NCBI RefSeq assembly: GCF_017591435.1
Contig: NC_059304.1
Span: forward strand, 32,234,740-32,298,739
Length of the DNA: 64,000 nucleotides
Direction: 5' to 3'
From: Portunus trituberculatus
Taxonomy: Eukaryota > Arthropoda > Malacostraca > Decapoda > Portunidae
The notes below the pieces were generated by a model. The model was not told where the DNA came from. It ran no database searches and was given only the letters and a program-made list of their open reading frames with translations. Shown one piece after another: positions 46,311 to 57,740 of the stretch. A program made the position numbers and the translations under genes. Each line of letters starts with the position of its first letter. Position 1 is the stretch's first letter.

Positions 46311-46550
46311 TTGTTACTACTACTACTACTACTACTAGTAGTACTACCTCTACTAGTACAGTAAGCAACAACAGCAGCAACAAGTAGAAGAGGCGGAAGA
46401 GAATGGAAAGCAAAAAAAAAAAATAAAAAAAAAATAAAGCAGCAGCAGCAACAACAATAGTAGCAGCAGTAGCAACAATAACAACAATAGGAATCCCAGC
46501 TCCAGCGTCAACAACAGTAACAAATAAATAAAACAAAAACAGCAACAACA
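46237..46550 (+). repeat. ACT/AGC/AAC trinucleotide microsatellites
   Basis: ACT runs at 46245-46345 and interrupted AGC/AAC runs at 46370-46545. The motif strand here (ACT) is opposite to the AGT runs upstream. Confidence 0.9.
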
Positions 46551-47395
46551 ATAACTAGCTATCAATGGCATGAATGAAAAGGATGATGAATGTGACACTA
46601 TGAATATAGTTCAATAGAAGATGCAACCGGAATCGAATTAGGAGTATCAACTTAAAACATAACCTAAAAGAAAGACCAAAAATCGATTTGAAGGAAATAA
46701 TTTCGTTTTAGGTAAATTTCAATTTGCTCCCGTTTTTTTTCTTTTATTTTCTTCTTTTTCCCCCTACAGTAGAACCCTTTCATTAAAACAATAGTTTGAT
46801 TTAGTGCGAAATCGAATCTAAAAGAACTTTCATGGATTCCAACCAAGGAGACTGAATGGGGGTGGAAGACGGCATGCTGTCACAATAGTGAAGCCGACGC
46901 GCTATTGGGGTGCTGCTGCTGCCCCAACCCACTCCTAACACCCAAAACATAACCAGCCGCTCATTAATCAAAAATAAGTAGGAACAACCTAGTACCGCTC
47001 CTTATTTTTCCATCTTATGTCCATGTTTCGAGGCCACCTAACATATATGTGTTCTTGAAATACTCTTATTACATTTAGCATGCTGTGCCACGAAGATTTA
47101 AGAGAGCAAAATCATACTTTTTTTTTTTTTCCAAATGAGATTATAGTGTTTTTCTGCATACCATTTTGCGGCGGGAGGTTGCTCGGCTGGATCCGGGTCG
47201 TTTCGGTGGACTCTGGTGAGAGATGGTAAGTTGTCTTTTGGGTGAACATATGGCTGGATGAGGTCATGCATACATGTAAAATATACACGTAAATATAGAC
47301 AAACGAGAAATAGACTATTTTTGAGGAAAGTAGGCCTGAAGTTATTTTTCTCTTGTTATATGATTACTTACGTACACAGGTGATCTCTAAATTGT

Positions 47396-47400
<5 letters not shown>
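46551..47400. other. Unique stretch with a possible first exon
   Basis: No gene recognised. 47168-47225 is a CpG-containing GC-rich island that ends in ATG followed directly by GTAAGT (47226-47231), which could be a 5' untranslated exon ending at the start codon. Unsupported by any downstream exon. Confidence 0.3.

Positions 47401-47461
<61 letters not shown>
47401..47461 (+). repeat. (TC)n microsatellite
   Basis: A TC run of about 60 bp. Confidence 0.95.
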
Positions 47462-47464
<3 letters not shown>

Positions 47465-48509
47465 GATTATTAGGATTTAGAGCACTAATTTGAAATGAGG
47501 TGTGATTTCGTGTCGCAGTACACTTTAAAGCATCTAATCATTGAAAAAAATTACCTCTCTCTCTCTTCCCTGCCATGCAGGGAACAATAAAAAGCAATCT
47601 TTTTACCATAATTTCTCATGAAAACGTCTGTGCATTTTTTTTTTTTAATATTGTTGCCATTTGACAACTGTGACGAAAGGTCTGTATACATGTATGTATG
47701 TATGTACGTGTTGGTGAAAGTGAGAGCGGCGGCGGGATTAGTGCTGCCAGTGTAGATATTTCACCGCTGTTTCTTTTGTTTCTGCTGTACAGCATGATTG
47801 ATGCATGAATGAGTGTCTGTTAGGAAGTATGGATAGCTGTTATAACAGATGCAACACTGTAGTGTGAAAGGTGTTGTATAAGCTGCTTAATAGAGAAGTG
47901 AATGTAGTGTGTGTATGAGGCATTGTGAAGATTGACGCGGAGTATGTTAAGGATGTGATTCACTGTGTTCCCGTTCTTATACTAAAAAAAAAGAAAAAAG
48001 AAAAAGAAAACGGAAGAAAGGACGCCCTCTGCCTTTTCCCTACTCTGAACTGGTGTCTGTGAGTACTAGTAAGCATAAACACTGACCTGTGCAAGGCGGA
48101 CTGAACTGCCAAGTGGTCGGGGAGAAAAGTAAAGTGACCTACATCAACGTGGTACAGCCTGTGAAACTGGACAATTCTGTCACAATAGGTATCGGGAGTT
48201 GCCTAACAATATTTAGCACGCTACAATGTACTTTATTAAAGTCAAACTATCAGTTATTTCTTACTTTTTCGTCTAATTTGGAAAAGCAGAAGTGGCAAAT
48301 TCCCATTGCTATAACCCGGGAGAATCCAATATTTTGGGAGTATCTGCTGATTGTAAGCTCCTCCCACAGCCTCATTAAACTCCCCTCACTAGTTTCACTT
48401 GGTATGACAGGATAGGCGCTTGCCATCTTGCCCAAATCAACCTTCTTGATCCTAACTCACTTTGAATCCACATTCTGATGTAAAGTAATATGACGGCTGT
48501 GATGATGAT
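47462..48509. other. Unique stretch, no gene recognised
   Basis: Includes (ATGT)n near 47690-47705 and an A-rich block near 47985-48010. A 108-codon open frame at 48089-48415 has no recognised domain and I do not call it. Confidence 0.4.
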
Positions 48510-48519
48510 GGTTATAATA

Positions 48520-48608
<89 letters not shown>

Positions 48609-48649
48609 TATGATAATGATAATAATAATGATAATAATAATAATAATAA

Positions 48650-48690
<41 letters not shown>

Positions 48691-48715
48691 GTAATCATTA
48701 TTGTTATTAATATTG

Positions 48716-48771
<56 letters not shown>

Positions 48772-48885
48772 GTAATCATGATAGTAATAGAAAGATTACT
48801 TATAACGGTAATGATAATAATAATGATAATAATAATAATAATAATAATAATATTATCATTATTATTATTATCATTATTATTTTTC

Positions 48886-48917
<32 letters not shown>

Positions 48918-48942
48918 TATATTATAATTATTATTATTATTA

Positions 48943-48974
<32 letters not shown>

Positions 48975-49002
48975 GTGTGTGTTACTGTTATCATTATTAT
49001 TA

Positions 49003-49037
<35 letters not shown>

Positions 49038-49134
49038 ATCATTATTATTATTATTATCATTATTATTATTATTATAATTATTATTATTATTATCACTATT
49101 AACAATGATAATGAAAACAATAATAATAATAATG

Positions 49135-49190
<56 letters not shown>

Positions 49191-49195
49191 CAATG
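48510..49195 (+). repeat. (AAT)n/(ATT)n trinucleotide microsatellite
   Basis: AAT on the left, ATT in the middle and AAT again on the right, so the tract has dyad-like symmetry and could form hairpins. Poly-Ile, poly-Asn and poly-Leu frames are artefacts. Confidence 0.95.
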
Positions 49196-49314
49196 TACAT
49201 TTTTTTTTTCTGATCCTCTTGTTCCTATGTCCTCTCCATATTGAGAATGCTGAGCTGGGTGCTGCTTTTTCTCCATGCAGCATTCTGCCCATATGAATTA
49301 TTTAAGCTTGAAAT

Positions 49315-49861
49315 GAATTTCCTACCTACGCTGATGATAGTACCTTACATTTTTCCACGTCCTTTCAGAGGCGACCAGCCCTTCAGAAAGTCAACATATC
49401 ACGGAGGGACGCCACAGAACGCCTAATTCCTGATCTATCTAAGATTTCTGATTGGGGCAGAGAAAATCTAGCCATTTCCATTGCCTCAAAAACTCAATTC
49501 CTCCATCTATCAACTCGTGACAACCTTCCAGACAACTATCCCCTCTTCTTCAATGACACTAAACTGTCTCCCTCTTTCTCACTAAATATCCTAGATCTGT
49601 CCTTTACTCATAATCTAAACAGGAGGTGCAGTCCTAGGCCTAATATATTAGGGAAACCAGACTTAAAAACTAAGAAAAAAGAAAAAAAAAATCTCTTGCT
49701 AAAACAGCTTCTATGAAGTTAGGCGTTCTGAGACCTCCGCCAGTTTTTCTCGTCCCTCCGACTGCTAACTCTGTACAAGGGCCTTATCCGTCTTTGTATG
49801 AAGCACTCTTCGCATGTTTGGAGGGTTCCAGTCACACTGTTTTATTAGATAGGGTAGAATC
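49315..49861 (+). mobile_element. LINE-A copy 3, RT fragment cut by the assembly gap
   Basis: Plus-strand sequence matches the YADD-to-thumb part of LINE-A copy 2: TYADDSTLHFSTSFQRRP in one frame, then ATERLIPDLSKISDWGRENL, then TQFLHLSTRDNLPDNYPLFF and SFSLNILDLSFTHNLN, then HTVLLDRVE at the gap. An insertion of about 50 bp near 49620-49690 (GGTGCAGTCCTAGGCC...AAAAAA) interrupts it. Confidence 0.8.
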
Positions 49862-50361
49862 NNNNNNNNNNNNNNNNNNNNNNNNNNNNNNNNNNNNNNN
49901 NNNNNNNNNNNNNNNNNNNNNNNNNNNNNNNNNNNNNNNNNNNNNNNNNNNNNNNNNNNNNNNNNNNNNNNNNNNNNNNNNNNNNNNNNNNNNNNNNNNN
50001 NNNNNNNNNNNNNNNNNNNNNNNNNNNNNNNNNNNNNNNNNNNNNNNNNNNNNNNNNNNNNNNNNNNNNNNNNNNNNNNNNNNNNNNNNNNNNNNNNNNN
50101 NNNNNNNNNNNNNNNNNNNNNNNNNNNNNNNNNNNNNNNNNNNNNNNNNNNNNNNNNNNNNNNNNNNNNNNNNNNNNNNNNNNNNNNNNNNNNNNNNNNN
50201 NNNNNNNNNNNNNNNNNNNNNNNNNNNNNNNNNNNNNNNNNNNNNNNNNNNNNNNNNNNNNNNNNNNNNNNNNNNNNNNNNNNNNNNNNNNNNNNNNNNN
50301 NNNNNNNNNNNNNNNNNNNNNNNNNNNNNNNNNNNNNNNNNNNNNNNNNNNNNNNNNNNNN
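49862..50361. other. Assembly gap, 500 N
   Basis: Exactly 500 N, a common placeholder length, so the true gap size is unknown. Open frames running through it are meaningless. Confidence 1.
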
Positions 50362-50634
50362 CCTCCCAAAGCATCCCAGCCTGGACACCCAACCATCCAG
50401 CACAGGACAGCCCCTACTGGGCGATCCCTCCAGTGGGTGGCTCCGCTGGTCCACTGGCAGCCTACGTAGGAAGCATTTCATCTGGCCCCTCACTGGCGAC
50501 CTTACTAGCATGGGTAGCCCTCTCCCCCTCCAAAGGGCAGAGCAGGGGCCTAAGGTCCCTCTAGCCTAGCTCGCCAGGGCACAGGGGCACGCAAGCCCCC
50601 CCACCACGAGAAGGCGGTTCCCATCTGGGGGGAT
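50362..50634. repeat. GC-rich block of unknown kind between gap and gypsy-4
   Basis: C-rich text (CCTCCCAAAGCATCCCAGCC, CCAGTGGGTGGCTCCGCTGG, AAGGGCAGAGCAGGGGCC) unlike either neighbour. It ends abruptly at about 50634 where gypsy-4 RT begins. It could be a SINE-like or LINE 5' piece; I cannot identify it. Confidence 0.35.
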
Positions 50635-50639
50635 ATCTT

Positions 50640-51180
50640 TAGAGACCAGAATAAGATCATCCATGTATACAAATAAACCATTACCAATGAGACTATGGAA
50701 CATAGAATTTACTAGTCTTTGGCAAGTTAGAGGTGAATTTCGTAAACCCATTGGACAGCGAAGCCATTCATAGTGGCCTGTAGGAGTAGAGAAAGCTGTT
50801 ACAGGACGACTTTCTTCTGATAATGGAATCTGCCAAAATGCTGATTTAATATCAAGGGTTGAAAATACTGTATTTCCACTGCCAATTTTCTGTAAAAGCT
50901 CAGAAAGTACTGGTAAGAGATAATGATCTGGTTCTGTGACTGTGTTAACTTTTCTAAAGGCAATGACAACACGATAAGAGTTGTCCTTTTTTCTTTACAA
51001 GTAGTAAAGGTGAGTTCCAAGGAGAATAAGACTCCTGTATAATGCCTTCGTGTAGCATGTTTTGGATTAACTCATCAGCAATCTGTCGCTGAAAATGAGG
51101 TAACCTATAGGACTGCACGTACACTGGACGTGTGTCAGGTTTTAACTCAATGTGGTGCTGAACTCTATTAGTAACACTAA
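50640..51180 (-). pseudogene. gypsy-4 RT, truncated and frameshifted
   Basis: Reading minus: HIELKPDTRPVYVQSYRLPH, then ADELIQNMLHEGIIQES, then WNSPLLLVKKKDNSYRVVI, then VFSTLDIKSAFWQIPLSEES (first catalytic Asp), then MGLRNSPLTCQRLVNSMFHS and LFVYMDDLILVSKDI with the YxDD box (YMDD) near 50670. One frameshift lies near 51000. The frame ends at the GC-rich block, so the RT thumb is lost. Confidence 0.8.
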
Positions 51181-51184
51181 GAGG

Positions 51185-51870
51185 CTAACCGGGAAGAGCA
51201 AAAGCTTCCCTGTGGGTCACAAGTAAGTTAATAAGACTACACTTCATATCAGGAAAATCCATAACTTGTACATGAGGCTCAAGCTGAGAAGCAATATCTT
51301 CAGAACTTTGAGTAGAAGGCTGTGAAGATACAGCTGCTACACATGTCGTGAAATCCTGCAATGAAGCTGCATCAATAACTGTAACTGAACCCAAGTGAAC
51401 TCCATCTCTAAGGGTGATAGAAGAGCCAGTAAGATTTGTAACTGAAGCAGAAGTAACATTATCTTTGCGTATAGACGACAAGGTACCTTCTACTGCTAGA
51501 CGCTTCACTTTTGAAGTGTCAGGGTGCGATAACACGAAGGAACCAACAGTGGGATCCTTGACACGCACTGATATAATGCAGGCACTTGTAGGGCCTACAT
51601 ACTGGTCACCAATAACAACAGCTGCACTCATTTTAGATACAGACACAGAACACTTTGAGTCAACTGCATTAACAGCTGGAACAGTTAGGTGCCTCGTCGC
51701 GAAAGAATTTTTGACTCTCGGGAGAGGTGACTCTTCAAAGTGTACACTTTTGGTGGTGATTGTTAAAATAGATTTAGGGTTGGATGTAGCATAAAAAAAG
51801 TTCATCCTTATAAGAAAGTGCCTGATGTTGAGGACGAAGAGAAATATCATTTTCTGCAAGTGCATCAAAG
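51185..51870 (-). CDS. gypsy-4 protease-RT linker, open segment
   Basis: A 227-codon open frame reading YATSNPKSILTITTKSVHFE, RHLTVPAVNAVDSKCSVSVS, and ending HREAFALPG just before a stop that separates it from RT. Position and continuity place it between protease and RT of gypsy-4. No separate domain is recognised. The stop at 51185-51187 probably replaces a sense codon. Confidence 0.6.
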
Positions 51871-51882
51871 CCTAAAAGAGCA

Positions 51883-52110
51883 TCACACTGCAAGGAAAAT
51901 TTTGAAACTATGTGAAAGTTTGCAAGAAAAGTAGTCATGAGGGTGAAAAGAAACAGGTAAGAGAACACTTCCTATAATGTGTAAGGGAGAACCTTCAACA
52001 CCTTTGAAGACGCGTTGAAAAGAAAGCTTATATAACTGAAACAGTTTGAGATATGCACTTTCAGTGATTAGGCTAACATCCGCACCTGTGTCCATACAGA
52101 CGGAGAATGG
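51883..52110 (-). pseudogene. gypsy-4 aspartic protease
   Basis: SVCMDTGADVSLITESAYLK gives the retropepsin active-site triad DTGA; VLLPVSFHPHDY follows. The frame changes near 51890 before FDALAEND, the later conserved hydrophobic segment (LLGFDAL). It would process the gypsy-4 polyprotein but is not continuous. Confidence 0.75.
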
Positions 52111-52202
52111 CGTACTGTATGTATAACATTGAAAATTCTGGCGGTGAGAAACAGTAGCTGTTAAAGAAGAAACACATGGTGACGCTGTGTTAGATTGTGT
52201 AG

Positions 52203-52840
52203 CTAGTCCTTCGCTTTGTGAAAGGCAGCCTGTTGAAAATTTGACTGTGGCGTGACAGTTTGTTGCTTTTGGAATCTCAGTATAGTTCTACATTCTTCAT
52301 TAGGATGGGCACAATTGCCGTGGATCATACAATAGTATGGTGGAGGCAACAACACTGTTTTAGTGGTATCAGAGTGACTACCACGTGACCAAGAACTATA
52401 ACGCTGTGGTTTTGGATCTCGTGACAACTGCCTTGAACGAGTGTCATGGTCACTGCGTGATGCTGACTTCATTGATGAAGCTGTGTTGCTATACTGAGCA
52501 TTTGTTTTCTCGTGACGTTGTTTTAGAAAACAACGTTGTAGTGTGTGTCCAGTTTTATGACAATACTGGCATACAACAGGGTTAGTCTTCTGCTTTATTG
52601 ATTCTTTAGGTGTGACACCTGAACTAGCAGTAGTGTCAGAAGTAGCCGCGACGTAGGCTGGACGTTGGCTACGCAGTTAGTGGAAAAATCCAAAGACTTT
52701 CACCTTTTGTATACTGGAGGGTAGAGGCAATGTGACGTTCCTCTGGATTTAGCAATTATATGTAATATTGAAACTCCATGATAAAACGAAAAGATTCCTC
52801 ATCTAAAGTACCATTTTGAGATCAAGAAGAGGCTTTAAGG
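52203..52840 (-). pseudogene. gypsy-4 gag C-terminal part with zinc knuckle
   Basis: Reading minus from the hAT boundary: LDEESFRFIMEFQYYI, a stop, then NPEERHIASTLQYTKGE and VCQYCHKTGHTLQRCFLK, a CX2CX4HX4C knuckle near 52580. Then SRSDHDTRSRQLSRDPKPQR and a second Cys/His group (CMIHGNCAHPNEEC). Confidence 0.7.
52833..52840. repeat. Target duplication CTTTAAGG, left (hAT copy 2)
   Basis: Perfect 8-bp partner of 57008-57015. Confidence 0.92.
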
Positions 52841-54479
52841 CAGGGGTTCTCAACCTGGGGTACGCGTACCCCCAGGGGTACGTGAGAGGAATTTTGGGGG
52901 TACGTGGCAGGTTTCTCAAAATTCTTCAGTTTTGAATAGCAGCAAATTTGTTTGTAGTATACAATTTGTCCTTCACTAGAACCAGGACACGTTAACAACG
53001 TTAACAAGGAAACTCTTGGAGTTACAGTTGCCACACAATCTTGCAAACCTATAATATTTGTTCTGATTTATTATTTTAAGTGTTATTCACACACACAGTG
53101 ACTTATTTATCACTGTTACTAGTTACAAGTTGCAACTAGCTGCAAGCAACACTAGTTCACTGCCATAATGATCGAAAATTGTCTGATATAGTTTCTCTTT
53201 GGTAAATGCATTGCATGTTAGTCACATATAGTGTCTCCCTGTGAGGTACCAGTTCCTATCGACACTACCTCATAGAAACATACTAATATTAATTAAAAAT
53301 TGTGTCTGCTCCACATATATAACACAATTTAAACTTAATAAACCATGCATTTATTGTTACCCTTCCTGACGCTGCATTGTGGGTAAGGGATACGTGATCA
53401 ATACTGAAAGACTTCGAGGGGTACATCACATTAAAAAGATTGAAAAGAAGAAGAATTAACCTGTGCAAAAGCGAGGTGAAATGTGTGTTAAGGTTCCGTG
53501 CTGTCTTAAAGTCTTTAGAAATGAAAGATCTTGGTACACCAGACAATTATGTTTTGCTCTATATTATGATGTCAGTCGTATAAACTCAAGTAACTATAAA
53601 GAAATACCATGGTAGAATAAGAACAGAAAAATACTTGAAGGAGTAAAACCCTGACAAATCAATAGATACATCGTAATACAGTGTTTAGAGACGATTACTC
53701 TATACCGCGAGACGATGCAGACCCACTCCTGAATTAAACCAACCTGCGAACACTGAAATTGTGACAGTTTGGGTCCTCTCCTATTGACATTAATCAAAGT
53801 ATTACGATTTATTCACAATAGTAATATATTACACTCCGACGGAACACGGGCCTAATGTGTTTGAGATGTGGCATTTTGTTATAGTACATTTCGTACTATA
53901 TAGCGACTGTTTAGGACCGAAAAAACTATAGCTTCAGGTAGATATTCAATAATGTTATCTATCGATTTTCAGTCTTAAAGTAGGGGAAAATTACGAATAT
54001 TGATGCATTTCTTTTATAGTCCTCCTTGCTTCTCGAAAAGGTGCACGAACTTAGAAAAGGTTGAAGAACACTAAACTATACCCTGAAAAAAAAAAAAAAA
54101 TACAGTAAAAAGATAAGATAAAAATGACCAACATCTCTATTATTACGGAGGCTAATAATAATACCAAGACTAATTAAGTAATTCAGAGATAACGAAACGA
54201 ACGACGATCACGAGAGCTTCCACGATAACAGTGTGTACGATAAGATTTGATTCCAGATTCCTCGATAGCGCTCCGAGTTTCCAAGATAACAATGGCATTC
54301 CAGTTTCCTCGATAGCGATGCGAGTTTCCAAAATAACGATGCCTTTCCACGATAAAGATGCAATTCCAGTTTCCAAGATAATAATGCGAGTTTCCACGAT
54401 CAAGATGTAATTCCAGTTTCCACGGGAACGATGCGGGTTTCCACGATGTCGATGCGGTTCCAGTTCTCACGATGCGATT

Positions 54480-54860
54480 TCAAGACACAATATTGAAGTC
54501 CACTTGCCTACACAGGTACTGGGACGAACCCTTTCACCCCGTAAGGGTCCACCCAACACCCTTGAGTGCGAGTAAAGTGACGCTGCCACCTTCCTGCGCT
54601 GCAATTGAAGTCCACTTGCCTACACAGGTACTGGGACGAACCCTTTCACCCCGTAAGGGTCCACCCCACACCCTTAGGTGCGAGGAGAGTGGCGCTGCCA
54701 CCTCACTGCGACGCAATTGAAGTTCACTTGCCTACACAGGTACTGGGGCGAACCCTTTCACCCCGTAAGGGTTCACCCCAGACCCGTGAGTGCGAGGAGA
54801 GTAACGCTGCCACCTTACTGCGCCTCACACGGGTAGCCATGAGCATGACCCGCCACACTC
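54480..54860 (-). repeat. About 118-bp minisatellite in hAT copy 2
   Basis: Three units with CTTGCCTACACAGGTACTGG and GAACCCTTTCACCCCGTAAG, the mirror of 5135-5490. Confidence 0.8.
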
Positions 54861-55484
54861 CACTCCCCAAACACTGTCAGTGAGTCCTTTTCACCCCGTA
54901 AAGGACCACTGGTACGGTCAGTGCCTGGTTCATGGCGCACAGCGTGCCCTCGTTCATGGCGAGTTGTTCAGCCCGATGTCATTATAAGCAGAGGTCCTGT
55001 ATTCACCAGTTACCACCAGATTCTATGCAAGGAGCCCTTATCACCCCTTAAAGGCCCCTCACGGCACCATCTGGTGGACGGTAGACACGGCAGACTGCTT
55101 AAGGCGACGCCTTGCCTAGTGTGAGGCGCTGCAAGTTGACGACAATCTGTGAGCTTGAAGCCGCGAAGGAAAATGAGTCCACGTTAACAATGGGATTCCA
55201 CGACAGTTTGCGATTCCAGTGTCCACGGTAAAGTTGTGTTTGTTGAGGATAACGATCCGTTTATCGAGGCTAACGGTGCGGCGATGGCGATGGCGAAACG
55301 ATCCAAAGTATTATTACCTACACAGGTACTGGGACGAAACTTTTCACCCCGAAAGGGTCAACCCCAGTCCCGTGGTTATGAGAGCAGTGACGATGCAACC
55401 TTGCAATGCCTCACACAGGTCGCCATGAGCAATGACCCGCCACACACCACTCCCCAAACACTGTCATGAAGTGAGTCCTTTTCA

Positions 55485-55525
55485 CCTAACCTAACCTAAC
55501 CTAACCTAACCTAACCTAACCTAAC
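55485..55525 (-). repeat. (CCTAA)8 telomere-type array in hAT copy 2
   Basis: About eight units, the complement of TTAGG, at the position corresponding to 4459-4488 of copy 1. The unit number differs, so the array has changed length since the copies separated. Confidence 0.95.
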
Positions 55526-57007
55526 GTAAAGGACCACTGGTACTGTCAGTGCCTGGCTCATGGCGCACAGCGTGCCCTCGTTCATGGCGAGTTGTTCAGC
55601 CCGGTGTCATTATAAGCAGAGGTCCCGTACACACCACTCACCATCATATTCTATGCAAGGAGCCCTTATCACCCCTTTAGGGCCCCTCACGGCACCATCC
55701 GGTGAGTGGTAGACGTTGATCTCTTGCTTATGGCGACCCTTGCCTAGTGTGATGCTCTGCAAGTGGACGACTAGTAGTGAAGCTTGAGGCCACCAAGGAA
55801 AAGAAGGACCTGCAGCCAGTTCCCTGCCTTGGGCCCCAGGCCGGACCCGACGGCCACCTCCTTCCCCCGTGCGGCGCCCAAGGCCGTCACGCCCCTCAAA
55901 CATCTTTAGGCCGAAAGTTCTCAATCGTCGTTTTAATTTTGATTCGAATATAAAATCGTCGATGGTAAATGAAAAATAGCTTTGGTGTGAAAGTGTGCAA
56001 GAGTTAGCTGATTAATGAAACAAGGTGAGGCAGCTTTGCTCCGGAGTATTTAGTGTACTTTGCATGTTGCTGCCGTGAATGTGTACGTGTTTGTGGGTGA
56101 CTGGACAGAAACAGTAGACCAATGGTAGTTGTGTAGCTATTGGGGAACTTTTGAAAATTAGTTAAGCTTCTGGATAGAGTGGATGAGTGCACACAGGTTT
56201 GCTTGTCTTGTACATAAACAGCCACTTGTAAACATAAATTTTTCTGTTTCATGCTCTTAGAAAAAAGCAAACTTAGTTTCCTTTATTTCCCTGATCACAA
56301 TGACGTGTAAATATCAATGTTTCAATCATAAGGAAACACTAGGAGAGGACCCAAACTCCCGTTGAAGTTGCCAGATTCAACAGAAACCGTAATATTTCAC
56401 AGAAAAGATGGTCAAATGCATATCGTATATTTTTGGATATTCTTCTGTCACATAAGGAGATATCAAGATAAGAAAGTATTTTTAAACATGTATCTACGAC
56501 AAAAAAAAGCTATAATAGTAGAGTTAGGTTATAACTATGCATAGTGTTTTTTATATACCAACTTGCTCTATTCCTGGGACAAAGATTACTTCTTCCTCAA
56601 TTGATAACTCGAAGTTAGTATGATATTTCCTTTCCTTCTAGGTTAGTAAGTAGACTACAAGACACCATGAACATATGAAGCCCCGTAAAGGAGTTTATTT
56701 TCATAACTTAGAAATCAAAGTCTGATAATGAGATTGTCTATTGCCAACCAAACCGTTCTGCATAGACGTCTTCAGCGTCATAGAGACCTAATGATATTAA
56801 CTCATGGACAGTGGCCATCCTGACAGCGCGAAACCACAGGGGGTTCATAAGAAGATTTCCAGGGGTACTTAGATGGCTGATCTAATAAAATCCTTTGCAG
56901 TACCATTGCATGTTGAGTTCAATGTTCCATGTGATAATACTGGGGGTACTGGTAGATGGTCTTATAACTCAGGGGGTTCTTAACGATAAAAAGGTTGAGA
57001 ACCCCTG

Positions 57008-57015
57008 CTTTAAGG
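57008..57015. repeat. Target duplication CTTTAAGG, right (hAT copy 2)
   Basis: Perfect 8-bp partner of 52833-52840. Confidence 0.92.
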
Positions 57016-57536
57016 GAAGAAACAGCTTGGTTAACTAACTGTGCAGAACGAGCCTGCGCCCTTCGGTAATCTGAATTTCCAAAATGATGTAACATGGTGT
57101 CTGCAGCATCAAATACCCATTGAAAGTTGTCTCTATGCTGAGGAACACCAAAAATTTGTAAAAAGTTTACTTTAAACTGATTATAATCATAGTTTAGAAC
57201 TTTAGGATCAAATGCTGTAGCAGTCATAAGGTGACTAGCCAATGATCCAGGGACAAGATGAGAACGTACAAAGCTAATTTTATCAGCTGCTGAATGAATT
57301 TGAGAGTTACTAAGAACATCCTCACATAGCTGTAAAAATTGAGCAGGAGAATCTTCCCCACTGAGTTTCTGAATGAAAGAGTCATGTTGTAGACGTTTGA
57401 TAGCTGGAGATGCTACAGATGTAAGAGGTAGTGTAACATTTGTAGTGGATGTCGTCACAGTAGTGAAAGTATTAGTAGCAGCCATAGTAATAGTTGTAGT
57501 AGTAGCAGTAGTTGTTGAAGCAACAGGGTCAGACAT
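57008..57536 (-). pseudogene. gypsy-4 gag N-terminal part, cut by hAT copy 2
   Basis: From ATG 57536 (MSDPVASTTTATTTTITMAA) a Thr/Ala-rich start is followed by a capsid-like part: IQKLSGEDSPAQFLQLCEDV, then PGSLASHLMTATAFDPKVLN and DYRRAQARSAQLVNQAVSSL. The frame runs into the hAT end, giving a chimeric tail of about 30 residues. The gag frame resumes on the far side of the hAT at 52840. Confidence 0.75.
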
Positions 57537-57586
57537 TATGACAATTTGTTGATGATAAGATTTACCACTACGTAAAATCATACACA

Positions 57587-57688
<102 letters not shown>

Positions 57689-57740
57689 CCACTCCAAAGA
57701 AATTGTGTTGGGCCACGTACAGGTGTGCTTGTGTACTCGT

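Larger units (their letters stand above)
53771..56355. repeat. Internal inverted repeat pair of hAT copy 2
   Basis: AGTTTGGGTCCTCTCCTA begins near 53767 and its complement GGAGAGGACCCAAACT ends near 56356, mirroring 3627 and 6200 of copy 1. It encloses the minisatellite core. Confidence 0.65.
52841..57007 (-). mobile_element. hAT-like transposon copy 2 (4167 bp), inverted
   Basis: Same 16-bp ends as copy 1 (CAGGGGTTCTCAACCT) but opposite orientation, with perfect 8-bp duplications CTTTAAGG at 52833-52840 and 57008-57015. It interrupts gypsy-4 gag. Compared with copy 1 it has about eight instead of six telomere-type units, different short sequence near 53730-53760 (GTTGGTTTAATTCAGGAGTG), and scattered substitutions. 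No transposase is readable, as in copy 1. Confidence 0.92.

Noticed and set aside
48089..48415. 108-codon open frame in unique sequence
   Set aside because: No recognisable domain, no good start context, and the stretch shows no codon-like composition. Kept only as unexplained unique DNA.
49713..50564. Open frames crossing the N gap
   Set aside because: The residues are undefined and the gap length is arbitrary.
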